DNA of 64,000 bases, taken from contig JANQRI010000005.1 in assembly GCA_028284675.1 (NCBI GenBank), forward strand, positions 186,001-250,000. The letters run 5' to 3'. This DNA is from Gammaproteobacteria bacterium (GTDB lineage: Bacteria; Pseudomonadota; Gammaproteobacteria; HTCC5015). Shown piece after piece: positions 26,600 through 35,106 of the stretch. Under the pieces are notes generated by a model. The model saw only the letters and a program-made list of their open reading frames with translations. It was not told the origin of the DNA and made no database searches. The translations under genes and the position numbers were made by a program. Within the stretch, counting starts at the first letter, position 1. Each line of letters begins with the position of its first letter.

Positions 26600-26629
26600 T
26601 TGACAGATATTTAAATCAGTTGGTATAAA
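26600..26629 (+). promoter_or_regulatory. Sigma-70 promoter of hupB
   Basis: TTGACA (26600-26605), an 18-nt spacer and TATAAA (26624-26629) make a near-consensus promoter. It predicts a leader of about 190 nt before the hupB ATG at 26827. Confidence 0.7.
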
Positions 26630-26777
26630 CTACCAATATTCTGGTTGGGCCTTTTTATCAGATCGCATAACGGAATGGGCTTTCTTCGGTCTTTCGATAC
26701 ATACCATAAAAATTTATATTTTTTACATGAGCATTGAGTGTGCTGGTAAAGGGTTCAAAGACTGGTACATTTGGGTG

Positions 26778-26795
26778 TTCCCGAAGTTTCGGGAA
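26778..26795 (+). promoter_or_regulatory. Hairpin in the hupB leader
   Basis: TTCCCGA (26778-26784), loop AGTT, TCGGGAA (26789-26795). The stem is perfect but has no T run after it, so it is not an intrinsic terminator. It lies 31 nt before the hupB start and could affect mRNA stability or translation. Confidence 0.45.
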
Positions 26796-26826
26796 TGTTG
26801 TTCAACTCAATTAGGAATCATCCATA

Positions 26827-27099
26827 ATGAATAAAGCAGAATTCATCGAGGCAATTGCGGGCGCTACAGACCTTTCTAAGAGTCAGGCTACTGATGCTGT
26901 AGAAGCTATGATCAATGTGATTACCGATACGCTCAAAAGTGGTGATCAAGTTGCTCTGACAGGTTTTGGGTCTTTTCAGGTGCGCTCGCGCGAGGCTCGT
27001 AGCGGAAGAAATCCGCGTACCGGAGAGGTTATTCAGATTTCTGCCTCAAATGCCCCGGTATTTAAGGCTGGAAAAGGGCTTAAGGATGCCTTAAACTAG
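26827..27099 (+). CDS. hupB: DNA-binding protein HU-beta
   Basis: Small dimeric nucleoid protein that bends and wraps DNA. The sequence shows the N-terminal helices (MNKAEFIEAIAGATDLSKSQA), the GFGSFQVRSREARSGRNPRTGE beta-arm signature at about 46-67 and the PVFKAGKGLKDALN end. Length is 90 residues, exactly the family norm. An AGGA lies upstream of the ATG. The lon-hupB-ppiD order is conserved; here tRNA-Val and tRNA-Asp are set between hupB and ppiD. Confidence 0.97.
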   Translation: MNKAEFIEAIAGATDLSKSQATDAVEAMINVITDTLKSGDQVALTGFGSFQVRSREARSGRNPRTGEVIQISASNAPVFKAGKGLKDALN

Positions 27100-27133
27100 C
27101 GCCCCCTTTAAGCATTACCAAGAGAGGGCTTGA

Positions 27134-27209
27134 GGGTGCTTAGCTCAGCTGGGAGAGCATCGCCCTTACAAGGCGAGGGTCGCAGGTTCGAGCCCTGCAG
27201 CACCCACCA
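27134..27209 (+). tRNA. tRNA-Val (TAC)
   Basis: A 76-nt cloverleaf with encoded CCA. Acceptor GGGTGCT/AGCACCC, anticodon stem TCGCC/GGCGA with loop CTTACAA giving TAC. It lies 34 nt after hupB with no promoter evident between, so cotranscription with hupB is possible. Confidence 0.97.
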
Positions 27210-27214
27210 GTGCG

Positions 27215-27291
27215 GGAGTGGTAGTTCAGTTGGTTAGAATACCGGCCTGTCACGCCGGGGGTCGCGGGTTCGAGTCCCGTCCACTCCGCCA
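27215..27291 (+). tRNA. tRNA-Asp (GTC)
   Basis: A 77-nt cloverleaf with encoded CCA. Acceptor GGAGTGG/CCACTCC, anticodon stem CCGGC/GCCGG with loop CTGTCAC giving GTC. It follows tRNA-Val by 5 nt, so the two share a transcript. Confidence 0.97.
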
Positions 27292-27300
27292 ATATAATTT

Positions 27301-27336
27301 AGGGGCACTCATTAGGACGTCGCCCCTTTCGCTTTT
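27301..27336 (+). terminator. Probable terminator after tRNA-Val/Asp
   Basis: AGGGGC (27301-27306) pairs with GCCCCT (27322-27327) across a 15-nt loop, followed by TTCGCTTTTT. The loop is long and the T run slightly displaced, so strength is uncertain. Confidence 0.55.
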
Positions 27337-27411
27337 TACCGGTTTATAGCTGTTGATATCATTCACAGGTTTCGGTATTCCAGTCAACTTTTTAGAGATT
27401 GAGTAGAAGTT

Positions 27412-29364
27412 ATGTTGCTCGCGCTTCGAGAACGCATCAGTGGTTATATCGCTTGGTTTATAGTTATTCTGATCAGTGTTCCTTTTGTATTATGGGGTAT
27501 ACAGGAATATCTGGGGTTGGGGCAGGATAGTTATGCTTTGGAAGTTAATGACAGTAAAGTTTCACTGGCCGAGTTTGATCAAATATTATCGGGTAACCGG
27601 CAAATGTTGTTGAGGTCTTTCGGTGGCCGGGTTCCGGAGTATTTTGATGCAGAAGCTTTTTTACGTAAACAGACCCTCGATCAGCTGATTAATCGTGAAC
27701 TCCTAAAAAGCGTTATTGCTAAATATAACTACCGGGTATCTGCCGGCGAGCTCGCTGGCGTGATTATGAAAGACTCAAGGTTTTTATCCGATGGGGAGTT
27801 TAATCCCGATATTTATGCCGCTGAGCTTGAGTCCCGTGGTCTTAGCAAACAGTTTTATGAACAATCACTTGCTGACCAGGTACTAATGACCCAGATTCAG
27901 CAGGGTGTTCAGACAACTGCATTCGTTTCCGAGCAGGAATTGCGCGACTTGGCTAAATTGCGTTATCAAGTGCGTGATTTTGACCATATTAGTCTGCCGA
28001 TTGCGGCGTATAAAGACACTATTAGTGTCAGTGAAAACGAAATTCAGGCTTACTACGATGATAATAAGGATGAGCTAAAAACCGAACAACAGATAAGTGT
28101 CCGGTATTTGGAGCTCAGTCTCGCTGAGCTTGCCCGGCAAATTCCGGTAAGCGAGGAGGTGCTGCTTGAAGAATATGAGCAGGCTATTAAATCCGGGCGT
28201 TATCAAACCGAAGAAATCAGGGACGCCAGCCACATATTGATCCGCGTTCCAGATGATGCTGATGATGCGGCGTTATTGAAAAAACGTATTGAAATAGAGG
28301 GGTTACTGGCCCGCATTCGTCAAGGGGAAGATTTTAATGAGCTTGCCAAATCTGAGTCGGATGATCCCGGCTCGGCTTCTCAGGGCGGGGCATTAGGTGA
28401 AGTGCGGCGCGGTGTTATGGTGAAGCCTTTTGAGGAAACTTTATTTGCACTTGAAAAAGCGGGTGATCTCAGCGAGCCGGTAAAAACCCGGTTTGGTTTT
28501 CATATCATAAAGTTAAACAGCGTGAAGCCTTCTGAGCTTAAGCCTTTCGCTGAAGTGAAAGATGCGTTGCAGCGGGAGTATCAAAGCAAAGAAGCGGAGA
28601 CGGCTTTTTACGATAAAGTCGACGTGTTGGCGACCATGAGCTTTGAGCATCCGGATGATATTAAAGTGATTGCAGAGGCTACGGGCCTCGAAGTCAAAGA
28701 AAGTGGGTTGTTTACGCGTGTGTCCGGCAGCGGTGTCGCGAATTACCCGGAGGTACGTGAAGTCGCGTTTTCAGATAATGTGTTATTGGAAGAACGTAAC
28801 TCTGATTTGATCGAAGTAGCCGATAATCATGTGGTCGTATTAAGGTTAGAAGAGAATAAGCCCAGTCGTACACAAACACTTGAAGAGGCTTCAGCAGCAA
28901 TTCAAGCTAAATTAAAGCAGCAAAAAGCCGGAGAAGTCATTGGTAAAGCAGCTGATTCGGTACAGGAAGAACTGGCAGCCGGCGGTCAGGCTCAGGACTT
29001 AAGCAAGCTGGCAAAGCAGCATAAAGGTGAATACAAAGCAGCTGCAGCTGTGACGCGTGATAGTCAGGAAGTGCAGCAAGCCGTTGTACAGGCGGTTTTT
29101 CGCATACCTGCCGACAGGATAAAAGACAAGCCAATCGAAGAAGTGGTACTTTCTAACGGGGATATCGTAGTTGTGCGTCTCAACAATGTAAAAGACGGCG
29201 ATATAGATTCATTGAGCGAGGATGAGCGCTCCGAGTACGCAAAGCGTATTGCTGAGTCTCGAGGGCGAGCGGGCTACTCTATGATGGTGGCTAGCCTTAA
29301 AGAGCAAGCCGACATAAAGATAAACCCCGAAATTGATAGCTCTGAGTCCGCAGCGGCAAACTAA
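27412..29364 (+). CDS. ppiD: Periplasmic folding chaperone PpiD
   Basis: Inner-membrane-anchored chaperone near the Sec translocon that assists newly exported proteins. One N-terminal membrane segment (about 13-33), then a SurA-like N domain including LDQLINRELL near residue 88, a single parvulin-type PPIC domain at about 265-355 (ASHILIRV, FNELAKSESDDPGSASQGGALG, FHIIKL) and a long C-terminal SurA-like region. Length is 650 residues (E. coli 623). It is convergent with fabI, 32 nt away, with no clear terminator between. Confidence 0.95.
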   Translation: MLLALRERISGYIAWFIVILISVPFVLWGIQEYLGLGQDSYALEVNDSKVSLAEFDQILSGNRQMLLRSFGGRVPEYFDAEAFLRKQTLDQLINRELLKSVIAKYNYRVSAGELAGVIMKDSRFLSDGEFNPDIYAAELESRGLSKQFYEQSLADQVLMTQIQQGVQTTAFVSEQELRDLAKLRYQVRDFDHISLPIAAYKDTISVSENEIQAYYDDNKDELKTEQQISVRYLELSLAELARQIPVSEEVLLEEYEQAIKSGRYQTEEIRDASHILIRVPDDADDAALLKKRIEIEGLLARIRQGEDFNELAKSESDDPGSASQGGALGEVRRGVMVKPFEETLFALEKAGDLSEPVKTRFGFHIIKLNSVKPSELKPFAEVKDALQREYQSKEAETAFYDKVDVLATMSFEHPDDIKVIAEATGLEVKESGLFTRVSGSGVANYPEVREVAFSDNVLLEERNSDLIEVADNHVVVLRLEENKPSRTQTLEEASAAIQAKLKQQKAGEVIGKAADSVQEELAAGGQAQDLSKLAKQHKGEYKAAAAVTRDSQEVQQAVVQAVFRIPADRIKDKPIEEVVLSNGDIVVVRLNNVKDGDIDSLSEDERSEYAKRIAESRGRAGYSMMVASLKEQADIKINPEIDSSESAAAN

Positions 29365-29396
29365 TCCTGCTTTTGGTGTATAGATTCCAGGTATTG

Positions 29397-30194
29397 TTAA
29401 CTATCTGCGTCCGGTAATGCCATACCGGTTATGCTGTATCCACCGTCAACATAAACAATTTCCCCGGTTATTCCCCCGGCTAGATCCGAGCATAGAAAAG
29501 CTGCTGTATTGCCAACGTCCTCTTGAGTCACATTGCGGCCAATAGGCGCTGTTTGTGCGACATGGTCGAGGATTTTACGGAAGTTACCGATCCCGGCGGC
29601 AGCCAGGGTTTTTATCGGCCCGGCAGAAATTGCATTTACACGTCCACCGATCGGCCCCAGTGAGCGCGCCAAATAACGAACATTTGCTTCCAGGCTTGCT
29701 TTAGCCAGCCCCATGGTATTGTAGTTGGGGATGGCGCGTTCCGCGCCAAGGTAGGTTAGTGTTAACAATGCCGGATTATTGCCCTTCTCAAGCAGTGGTT
29801 TGGCGGCCTTTGCCAGCGCTGCAAAGCTGTACGCGCTGATATCGTGGGCTATTTTAAAGCCTTCGCGGGTCACGTTATCAAGGTAGTCACCACGGATTTG
29901 GTCAGCAGGTGCGTAGCCGACCGAGTGAACTAAAATATCAAGTCCATCCCAGTGTTTGCTGATTTCAGTGAAGACAGCTTCAATTTCGTTATCATCTTCA
30001 ACATTACAAGGGGCGGTGATGTCGGAATCCAGTTCTGCCGCAAATTTAAGAACCCGCTCTTTCAGCCTTTCTCCCTGGTATGTAAACGCCAATTTGGCTC
30101 CTTCCCGGTGCAGAGCCTGAGCGATACCCCAGGCAATGGATTTATTGCTCGCGACACCTACGATTAAAGCACGCTTACCTTCCAATAAGCTCAT
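29397..30194 (-). CDS. fabI: Enoyl-[acyl-carrier-protein] reductase (NADH)
   Basis: Last step of each fatty-acid elongation cycle. A short-chain dehydrogenase-fold protein of 265 residues with the atypical nucleotide-binding GVASNKSIAWGIA near 13-25, the Tyr-x6-Lys catalytic pair in NYNTMGLAKAS (about 156-163) typical of FabI, and the C-terminal YVDGGYSITGM. It stands alone on the minus strand and has its own promoter. Confidence 0.97.
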   Translation of the reverse strand: MSLLEGKRALIVGVASNKSIAWGIAQALHREGAKLAFTYQGERLKERVLKFAAELDSDITAPCNVEDDNEIEAVFTEISKHWDGLDILVHSVGYAPADQIRGDYLDNVTREGFKIAHDISAYSFAALAKAAKPLLEKGNNPALLTLTYLGAERAIPNYNTMGLAKASLEANVRYLARSLGPIGGRVNAISAGPIKTLAAAGIGNFRKILDHVAQTAPIGRNVTQEDVGNTAAFLCSDLAGGITGEIVYVDGGYSITGMALPDADS

Positions 30195-30236
30195 ATTAAC
30201 CCCCGTGATTCAAATCTGGTTTGGATTAGGTTGGGG

Positions 30237-30265
30237 ATAATACTATGACAGGCACGAAAGTCCAA
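30237..30265 (-). promoter_or_regulatory. Putative sigma-70 promoter of fabI
   Basis: On the minus strand, -35 TTGGAC (30260-30265), a 17-nt spacer and -10 TATTAT (30237-30242), giving a leader of about 36 nt before the fabI start at 30194. Confidence 0.6.
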
Positions 30266-30911
30266 ATATGGCCAGGCTGATGCGTCATGGTGTTTTGCAT
30301 TATTTGCTCATAATTGTTTCGCGAAAAATGATACGACGGCAATTAATGTTGGCGGTTTTTTTGAACTGAAATACAGTCAAGTGCTTCTATGGGCTATCAT
30401 AAATAGATCAATGTATATAGTCATGGTTATATAACTTTCGACATACCTTGATAAGACCTTGCGTTCAGTCAGCAGGGTTCGCTTCTGATATGTTATGTGT
30501 TTTATGAATACCCGGTTTTTATCGAATAAATAAGCTGACGAGGTCTTTATAAAATGAAAATACTTCGCTATCAACATAAAAAAATCAGGGTATTTGCTGA
30601 TGGCACTAACGATAGAGAGGGTCTATTACTTTGTTCTTAAAAGTTCACTAACATAGGTTCAAACAATACATCGTATTTCATAAGGCTTCGGTGCTATAGG
30701 AATGAGTGTACCGGGTTTGTTAATATTTCATCCGTGCTGAGTAAGAACATCTGCCGCGTGTGATGAAGGCATAACGGTGACTTTTCAGGTTTTCACTATT
30801 AATACAAGCCTGGAATTGATTATTCGGCGCGAATCGGCCATTAGAGTAGTATGAAATACTAAATTTGTATTGCTCTGGAGGAAAATCTAACAATAAGAAG
30901 GAAAAATACTA
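30266..30911. other. Gene-poor AT-rich stretch upstream of the 79-residue unknown gene
   Basis: No convincing gene is visible in about 650 nt. A 28-codon frame at 30554-30640 begins MKILRYQHKKIRVFADG with GAGG upstream at fair spacing, but has no other support. A perfect inverted repeat TAGTAT-GAA-ATACTA (30847-30861) and a GGAGG (30877-30881) lie just ahead of the next gene; the palindrome could be an operator. Composition looks more AT-rich than the flanking genes. Confidence 0.5.
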
Positions 30912-31151
30912 ATGAGCGACGTAAGTACAAACCCAGCAGCCACGCCGGCCCCTAGCACATCGGCAAGTAATTTAATCGGTGATGTGGCATCTTCTTTTGA
31001 GGAGGCATTTGCCACTCAGGTTGCATTACAGGAAATAATGCTGGACTATCAAATTCGTTCTGAAGCATTACGCTCAATTTCTGAGGGAGTGCAAAAAAAT
31101 ATAGATGTTGTTGAGAACGAGCGGCAGGATATCAGTCAGTCTCAAGAATAA
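30912..31151 (+). CDS. Small hypothetical protein, 79 residues
   Basis: A small protein with no family I recognise. Residues 1-22 are Ser/Thr/Pro/Ala-rich and probably disordered; residues about 23-75 are predicted to be helical with an amphipathic pattern (FATQVALQEIMLDYQIRSEA, then LRSISEGVQKNIDVVENE). There is no Cys, no signal peptide and no membrane segment. AGAAGG lies 10 nt before the ATG, and a hairpin lies after the stop, so it looks like a genuine monocistronic gene. The helical pattern faintly recalls small type III secretion needle or rod proteins; this is speculation. Confidence 0.6.
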   Translation: MSDVSTNPAATPAPSTSASNLIGDVASSFEEAFATQVALQEIMLDYQIRSEALRSISEGVQKNIDVVENERQDISQSQE

Positions 31152-31507
31152 AGGGCTCTGATATAAGTTTATTGTATGTAGTGTGTTTACTCTTGGGGGA
31201 GTGCCGTTCTTGGCGCTCCCCACTCCACATTTTTTATCTCTATATCTGTTCAGGTTTTTCACCATCGGGCTCATACCGATATACGAAGTTCTCCGCTCAT
31301 TGATTCAGCGCATGGCTTAACACGGTTGTGTTATATATAGAATTAACTTCATAGTTTAAAAATATTCGTGCAGTAAATTTTTTAATGTGCAGCTTGTGAG
31401 CTTATTCCTTGTTGGTTCGTAGATATCCGCTAAGATTCAGGATTTGATGATACAAGGATGGTTTTTAGCTTAAAGCTTCTCAGTGAATTTGCAGCGGGTA
31501 TATTTTT
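31152..31507. other. 356-nt stretch between the small unknown gene and the Wzz-like gene
   Basis: Contains the hairpin at 31196-31221 and an ATCGG/CCGAT hairpin near 31263-31279. No additional gene or clear promoter could be supported. Confidence 0.5.
31196..31236 (+). terminator. Probable terminator of the small unknown gene
   Basis: A 10-bp stem GGGGAGTGCC / GGCGCTCCCC (31196-31205 with 31212-31221, one G-T pair) around a 6-nt loop, with a T run about 10 nt downstream (31230-31236). The gap before the T run makes it less than classical. Confidence 0.5.
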
Positions 31508-32614
31508 ATGAGCACGAATAAGTACAATATAGTTGATATTGCTGCGGATGCTCTTCCAGATTCTGAGTGCCCTAAAGAGGCTGATTTTATAGATTTGCTG
31601 GTGATGATGTGGCGGGAAAAACTCGTTGCGCTGATTGTTACATCAGTAATTATACTGTTTTCGGCCATATATATTACGGTCAGGCAACCTTCCTTTGAGT
31701 CGGTTGTATATCTATTGCCGCCATTGGATCAAAATATTAAAGAGCTCAATCGTGCACAGGCATTCGGCTTGTTAGGCTATACGATTCCGCAGGTATATGA
31801 GGAATTTATCAGAAATCTTAATTCCCGTGCATCACGACGTAAATTTTTTGATAGTAAGGGTTTGTATCAACACTATTTTAAAGCAGGCCAATATGCAACT
31901 GCCGATCATGTATTTGAAAACAGTTTTAATAAACAGTTAAGGGTTGGTCGGCTCGCTGTAGGTGATGGAATAGGCTCATTAACGGTATCATTTGAATTCT
32001 ATAATGCGGAAAAATCAGCTTTGCTTTTAAATGATTTCGTGCGGTTTGCGAGTGAAAGAACCATAGAAAAGCTGGTTGGTAATGTACATCGGGATATTGC
32101 ATCAGCTATCGGGCAGTTAAATGCCCAAATAGCAAGTAAGCGCGAGACTATAAAACAGCGTGTAGACGACACCGTTGCCAGACTGGAGGAGGCGGTTGTT
32201 GTCGCAGAAAAACTTGGTGTCAAAAAACCGGAGGACTTTAACCGGTTTTCGGTTTCGGAAAAGGAAGCGATCTCGATATATGCTGCCGGTCTTCCATTGT
32301 ATGCGAGAGGAGTGGAGGCGCTGAATGCGGAACTGGAAGTGCTCAAAAGCCGTAAAACAAATGAACCTTTCATTGAGGGTCTGCGGGATATGGAGGAAAG
32401 GCTGGCGATACTAAGCGCTATCGAAATAAACTCTGAAGCTGTTCGGGTGATGTTGCTTGATGAGCCGGCATTTACGCCCTATAAATCGCAAAAACTAAGT
32501 AATGCTCATATTTTGTTGTCGATGGTTTGTGTGGCTGTTTTTGCAGGATTTGCAGCGGCTTTGCTGGTTGGCTTGTACAAGCAATTTCGTAATGAATTTG
32601 TCCAGCGACTTTAA
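31508..32614 (+). CDS. Wzz-like polysaccharide chain-length determinant protein
   Basis: Polysaccharide co-polymerase of the Wzz/FepE type, which sets the modal length of O-antigen or related chains. Topology: a cytoplasmic N-terminus (1-37) with DFIDLLVMMWREK typical of the family, TM1 at about 38-58, a periplasmic domain with a long coiled coil (about 195-300), a Pro-containing segment (DEPAFTPYKSQ) and TM2 at about 335-356, ending in a short basic tail. Length 368 fits FepE/Wzz (327-377). No tyrosine kinase domain is fused. No Wzx, Wzy or glycosyltransferase gene is in the window, so its partners are elsewhere. Confidence 0.8.
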   Translation: MSTNKYNIVDIAADALPDSECPKEADFIDLLVMMWREKLVALIVTSVIILFSAIYITVRQPSFESVVYLLPPLDQNIKELNRAQAFGLLGYTIPQVYEEFIRNLNSRASRRKFFDSKGLYQHYFKAGQYATADHVFENSFNKQLRVGRLAVGDGIGSLTVSFEFYNAEKSALLLNDFVRFASERTIEKLVGNVHRDIASAIGQLNAQIASKRETIKQRVDDTVARLEEAVVVAEKLGVKKPEDFNRFSVSEKEAISIYAAGLPLYARGVEALNAELEVLKSRKTNEPFIEGLRDMEERLAILSAIEINSEAVRVMLLDEPAFTPYKSQKLSNAHILLSMVCVAVFAGFAAALLVGLYKQFRNEFVQRL

Positions 32615-32617
32615 AGT

Positions 32618-34246
32618 CTAAGCGGTGTTTGTCTGCCAGATCGGTGTGTGTGCTGCTGAGAGCAGTGACTGGGTATATGAGTGCTGAGGGTGTGCGAAAA
32701 TTTTTTCCGTCTCTCCGGTTTCAACTATTTTGCCCTGGTGCATGACTGCAACCTGATCTGACATATAACGTACTACTGACAGATCATGTGAGATAAAAAT
32801 CATTGCGAGTTTGTATTCCTGGCTTAATTTTAATAGTAGCTCCAGTATTTGTGCCTGTATTGTTACGTCCAGAGCTGAAACCGGCTCATCGGCAATAATT
32901 AGTTTGGGCCGGACCGCGATTGCCCGTGCAATGGCAACCCGCTGGCGCTGTCCGCCGGAAAGCTCATGCGGGTATTTGCGGCTTTGGTAATGTTCGAGTC
33001 CCACCTTATCCAGCAATTGACTCACTTCTTCCGAAACCGGGTTGTTATTAGCTGTTTTGTATTTGAGTAAGGGTTCAGCCAGTATTTTGAATACTGTCAT
33101 ACGAGGATTCAGTGATGCATAGGGGTTTTGAAAAATCATCTGAAAGTCACGCCGGGCAGATCGAAGTGATTTTTCGGATAGTGCTTGTAACTCCATACCA
33201 TTAAATAGTACCGTGCCTGTACGGGGGCGAAGCAGCTGCATGATGCTGCGTGCCAGAGTTGATTTGCCGGAGCCCGATTCGCCAACGATGCCTAGGGTTT
33301 CACCGGATTTGACTGACAAACTAATATTATCAACGGCTTTGAGGAAAGATTTTTTTCGTAACAGCATGCCTTCGGAGTAAACCGGAAAGTAAGTTGAAAT
33401 ATTGGATAATTCTAAAAGAGTTTGTTGGTTTTCTTTTGTGCTTATCGGGTGCTGTTTGGCACCTGTGGGAATCGCATCCAACAACTTTTTGGTGTAGCGG
33501 TGTTTGCTTTTTTGAAATATTTCGGCAGTATCGCCGCTTTCGACAATTTTGCCTTTCTGCATAATCAATACACGATCTGTAATGTTGGCAATAACATTCA
33601 GGTCGTGGCTGATAAATATAATTGAGAGTTTGCGTGTCTGCTGCAGCTTTTTTATTAGCTCGAGTATTTGTTTTTGAAGTGTTGCATCAAGTGCAGTAGT
33701 TGGTTCATCCGCAATCAGTAGCTCCGGTCCGGTAATCAGTGCCATTGCAATCATCACGCGTTGTTGCATGCCGCCTGAGAATTGATGAGGATAGTCCCGA
33801 ATCCGTTTTTCGGGTTCAGTTATGCCAACTTCTTCTAAGGTGGTGATAACCTGGTCTGTCGCGGCCTTGCCTCTCAAATCGGTATGCTGCTTTAATGCTT
33901 CTGTCAGTTGAGTGCCGATACGCATATACGGATTGAGTGATGTCATAGGATCCTGAAATATCATGCTGATGCGTTTTCCGCGAATCCGGCGCAGTTGCTT
34001 TTCGGTACACTTCAATAAATCAGTCTGATCAAATATTGCGCTGCCGCTCTCGATTTTGGCAGATGGTTGTGGAATCAGTCCCATCAAACTATGGCAGGCT
34101 ACGGTTTTTCCGGAACCTGATTCACCGACGATACCCAGTATTTCACCATCGTGAATGCAGAAACTGATGTCATCAACCGCTTTGATAATTCCAGCCCGGG
34201 TGTGAAAGTAAGTGCGCAGATTTTGTACGTTGAGTATTTTATCCAT
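32618..34246 (-). CDS. Peptide ABC transporter, fused double ATPase (first system)
   Basis: Energises the first peptide importer. It contains two complete ABC domains fused head to tail, like YejF or a joined OppD-OppF. Domain 1 (about 1-265): GESGSGKT Walker A, FSGGMQQRV signature, LLIADEPTTALD Walker B. Domain 2 (about 275-540): GESGSGKST, LSGGQRQRVAIARA, LIIADEPVSALD. The length is 542 residues. Its start overlaps the oppC stop by 1 nt, and its end is 3 nt from the convergent Wzz-like gene. Last gene of the minus-strand transporter operon. Confidence 0.93.
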   Translation of the reverse strand: MDKILNVQNLRTYFHTRAGIIKAVDDISFCIHDGEILGIVGESGSGKTVACHSLMGLIPQPSAKIESGSAIFDQTDLLKCTEKQLRRIRGKRISMIFQDPMTSLNPYMRIGTQLTEALKQHTDLRGKAATDQVITTLEEVGITEPEKRIRDYPHQFSGGMQQRVMIAMALITGPELLIADEPTTALDATLQKQILELIKKLQQTRKLSIIFISHDLNVIANITDRVLIMQKGKIVESGDTAEIFQKSKHRYTKKLLDAIPTGAKQHPISTKENQQTLLELSNISTYFPVYSEGMLLRKKSFLKAVDNISLSVKSGETLGIVGESGSGKSTLARSIMQLLRPRTGTVLFNGMELQALSEKSLRSARRDFQMIFQNPYASLNPRMTVFKILAEPLLKYKTANNNPVSEEVSQLLDKVGLEHYQSRKYPHELSGGQRQRVAIARAIAVRPKLIIADEPVSALDVTIQAQILELLLKLSQEYKLAMIFISHDLSVVRYMSDQVAVMHQGKIVETGETEKIFAHPQHSYTQSLLSAAHTPIWQTNTA

Positions 34247-35106
34247 TAGTTTTTTGAAATGCGTGGGTCCATTGCGTCTCGCAAACCATCACCTAAAAAA
34301 TTTAATGAAAATAAAGCCAGTGATAAAGTAATGCCCGGGAATATTAATAACCAGGGGTACTCTTCCATGGTTTCGACACCATATGAAATCAGCAGGCCCC
34401 ATGAGCTGTTGGGCGGCTGTATTCCAAGGCCGAGGAAACTCAAAAAAGATTCCAGCAGGATCACATTGGGGATGGTGAGTGTGGTATAGATAATGACCGG
34501 ACCGAGTGTGTTTGGAATTACATGTCGCCTTATGATTTCGAGATCAGAAAGGCCTATTGTGCGAGCAGCTTCTATAAAGGCCTGTTGTTTTATTGATTGT
34601 ACCTGTGCCCGTACAATTCGAGCCATTGTCAGCCACTCGACGGCTCCGATCGCAGCAAACATTAAAAGCATACTGCGGCCAAATATAACCATTAGCAGGA
34701 TAATAAAAATGGTAAATGGCAAGGCATATAAAATATCAACTATCCTCATCATAATCATATCGGCCCGCCCGCCCAAGTAACCGGCAAGTGCGCCCCAGAG
34801 CACACCGATACATAGAGCAACAATGGTCGCGACAAAACCTACCATCAATGAAACCCGGCTGCCGTACATTATTCTTGTCATAAGGTCCCGGCCCAGTACA
34901 TCTGTGCCCATCCAGTGAGCCATGCTGGGCGGGGATGCACCCAGTGCCAGGTTCTGTGTTTCGTATGAATAAGGCGTTAACCAGGGGGTGAAAACCGCAA
35001 TAACAATCATCAATATGAGTATGATAAGCCCCAACATTGCCGCTTTGTTTTTTTTGAGTTGCACCCATGTATCCCCTGACAGGGTGCTTTTGTACGTGCG
35101 TATCAT
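34246..35106 (-). CDS. oppC: Oligopeptide ABC transporter permease OppC (first system)
   Basis: Inner-membrane permease of the DppC/OppC family. An N-terminal cytoplasmic segment and TM1 (about 23-43) are followed by the HWMGTDVLGRDLMTRIMYGSR signature near 87 and five further membrane segments. The EAA loop is EAARTIGLSDLEIIRRHVIPN near 182, the contact to the ATPase. Length is 286 residues, normal for the family (E. coli OppC 302). Its start overlaps the oppB stop by 4 nt. Confidence 0.93.
   Translation of the reverse strand: MIRTYKSTLSGDTWVQLKKNKAAMLGLIILILMIVIAVFTPWLTPYSYETQNLALGASPPSMAHWMGTDVLGRDLMTRIMYGSRVSLMVGFVATIVALCIGVLWGALAGYLGGRADMIMMRIVDILYALPFTIFIILLMVIFGRSMLLMFAAIGAVEWLTMARIVRAQVQSIKQQAFIEAARTIGLSDLEIIRRHVIPNTLGPVIIYTTLTIPNVILLESFLSFLGLGIQPPNSSWGLLISYGVETMEEYPWLLIFPGITLSLALFSLNFLGDGLRDAMDPRISKN

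Larger units (their letters stand above)
26480..26826. other. 347-nt lon-hupB intergenic region
   Basis: Holds a strong sigma-70-like promoter (26600-26629) and a perfect 7-bp hairpin (26778-26795), listed separately. A 35-codon frame (26727-26834) runs into hupB but has no ribosome-binding site. No terminator for lon is evident. Confidence 0.6.

Noticed and set aside
26727..26834. 35-codon frame overlapping the hupB start, possible leader peptide
   Set aside because: No ribosome-binding site, ordinary composition, and the palindrome inside it is better explained as an RNA hairpin.
30377..30577. 66-codon minus-strand frame in the gene-poor stretch
   Set aside because: No ribosome-binding site, rich in Ile/Tyr/Lys as expected for random AT-rich DNA, no recognisable domain.
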